Origin: Pseudoalteromonas luteoviolacea | Lineage (GTDB): Bacteria > Pseudomonadota > Gammaproteobacteria > Enterobacterales > Alteromonadaceae | Assembly: GCF_001696455.1 (NCBI RefSeq) | Contig: NZ_MAUJ01000009.1 | Span: 1-64,000, forward strand | DNA length: 64,000 nt | Direction: 5' to 3' | Shown: positions 63,313 through 64,000 of the stretch, one piece after another | Numbering within the stretch: position 1 is the stretch's first letter | How the letters are laid out: each line of letters begins with the position of its first letter | Position numbers and translations under genes: made by a program | Notes under the pieces: model-generated | Seen by the model: the letters and a program-made list of their open reading frames with translations, nothing else | Database searches by the model: none | What the model was told of the DNA's origin: nothing

Positions 63313-64000
63313 TGAGACTTCCTTCTTTGAGTGTACTTCTGAGCTGCTGAATATCTGAAAAACGCGTCTCCAAGTCACTCCGTTTCGCTGCCGCACGCTT
63401 ATCTCTTAACGTTTCCAATTGCTTTAGTAACACTTCCAACGGCGGCCCACTCGCTGTCACTTTGTCTAAATGACTACGCTCCATGTATTTTGCGGGGTGA
63501 CAAATATATTTTTCCACCAACTGGTTATGATGTTGAATTGCGGTGTCACCATGAAGTTTACACGCTTGCAAAAATGCTTTTAATGCCTGCTGATACCATG
63601 CTTGATCACGACACGTTTGCGCTTCTAAAAATGCATCCATTAAATTCGGTAAACGCATACATTCACGCAATGTCGCCTGATCTTCAGGCATCATATACAA
63701 CAATTTTTCGACCAAGATCTGGGCATAATCTACGTCATTGGCACGACATAAACCGAGCATCAGATCGATGACATTAATGCCTGCAAAATCGCCCGCATTC
63801 GCCCCGCGATAAACTTCCTTGCCAACTCGGTACGGCTTGTAATAAGGCCGCACAACATAAAAGAAAGACTCCGTATCCAGCTCCTTGAACAGGGTTTGAT
63901 TTGACGCGATAACATCAAGTAATGCACGCTTCACTTCTTCAAACAGCACGGGGGTCATTGGATGAGAAATACCTAGCGGTTGAATTTTAAGTAATGCTTC
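63302..64000 (-). CDS. Indoleamine 2,3-dioxygenase/PrnB superfamily heme protein (partial, N-terminus beyond window)
   Basis: At least 233 residues are visible; the frame stays open through the Met codon at 63958 to the window edge, so the gene is incomplete. Blocks resemble the C-terminal half of IDO: ESFFYVVRPYYKPY, the EVYRGANAGDFAGINVIDLMLG segment, and HHNQLVEKYICHPA, where the second His (codon 63527-63529) aligns with the proximal heme ligand in IDO1 YHLQIVTKYILIPA. The ASGPPLEVLLKQLETLRD segment aligns with the IDO1 C-terminus (GTGGTDLMNFLKTVR). PrnB, an IDO-fold pyrrolnitrin enzyme, is the other candidate. It likely acts on tryptophan or a relative; overlap with the kynureninase-like gene supports this. 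Confidence 0.75.
   Translation of the reverse strand, partial: EALLKIQPLGISHPMTPVLFEEVKRALLDVIASNQTLFKELDTESFFYVVRPYYKPYRVGKEVYRGANAGDFAGINVIDLMLGLCRANDVDYAQILVEKLLYMMPEDQATLRECMRLPNLMDAFLEAQTCRDQAWYQQALKAFLQACKLHGDTAIQHHNQLVEKYICHPAKYMERSHLDKVTASGPPLEVLLKQLETLRDKRAAAKRSDLETRFSDIQQLRSTLKEGSLNAS

Noticed and set aside
1..64000. CRISPR arrays, insertion sequences or toxin-antitoxin pairs
   Set aside because: No regularly spaced repeats, transposase motifs or recognisable toxin or antitoxin proteins were found by reading both strands.

Overview
The window looks like core chromosome from a marine gammaproteobacterium, most likely Pseudoalteromonas or a close Alteromonadales relative. This rests on gene order (gppA-rhlB/trxA-rho; cyaY/lptM-lysA-dapF-DUF484-xerC-yigB; hemC-hemDX-hemY; ubiD-fre), protein similarity recalled from memory, moderate-to-low GC, and many signalling and secreted-hydrolase genes. 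No phage, insertion sequence, CRISPR array or plasmid gene was seen.

Layout, left to right. 1-525: the 5' end of a leftward 16S rRNA gene with its leader, a boxA-like site and two tandem promoters. 526-5260: gppA-rhlB leftward, diverging from trxA-rho. 5364-16642: signalling and hydrolase genes (short chemoreceptor, TPR hybrid kinase, J-domain protein, dbpA, M28 peptidase, GGDEF-EAL protein). 16926-20805: ubiD, fre, a CBS protein and add. 21011-26797: a tightly packed leftward run cyaY-esterase-DUF2914-hemC-hemDX-hemY joining frataxin with early tetrapyrrole synthesis. 26931-31575: lptM-lysA-dapF-DUF484-xerC-yigB rightward.

31867-42000: a MAT2B-like reductase, an anchored aspartic protease, a glycosyltransferase/FkbM-like pair, an RluF-type pseudouridine synthase, a MAPEG protein, an EamA transporter, a diguanylate cyclase and a penicillin-acylase family protein. 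42171-49121: a large CHASE hybrid kinase, yceH, nadE and a folM-folE-folX cassette for tetrahydromonapterin. 49160-57114: a YqaA protein, a CXXS lipoprotein, DUF2721, a 1346-residue secreted subtilase with a GlyGly-CTERM-like tail, cytochrome c', DUF3545 and a YggN-like protein. 57153-60461: a MocR regulator diverging from an EamA transporter, then a lipid-kinase-like gene whose putative promoter is flanked by two ARG-box-like palindromes. 60712-61312: a 49-residue small ORF with its own terminator and two tRNA-Ser genes.

The most interesting point is at the right edge (62200-64000). A fragment of an indoleamine 2,3-dioxygenase (IDO/PrnB) superfamily protein overlaps by 11 bp a kynureninase-like PLP enzyme, suggesting a compact route for opening and cleaving an indole amino acid. 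The dioxygenase-like gene runs off the window, so its N-terminus and further partners are not visible. All family assignments come from motif reading and remembered family sequences; no search was run.
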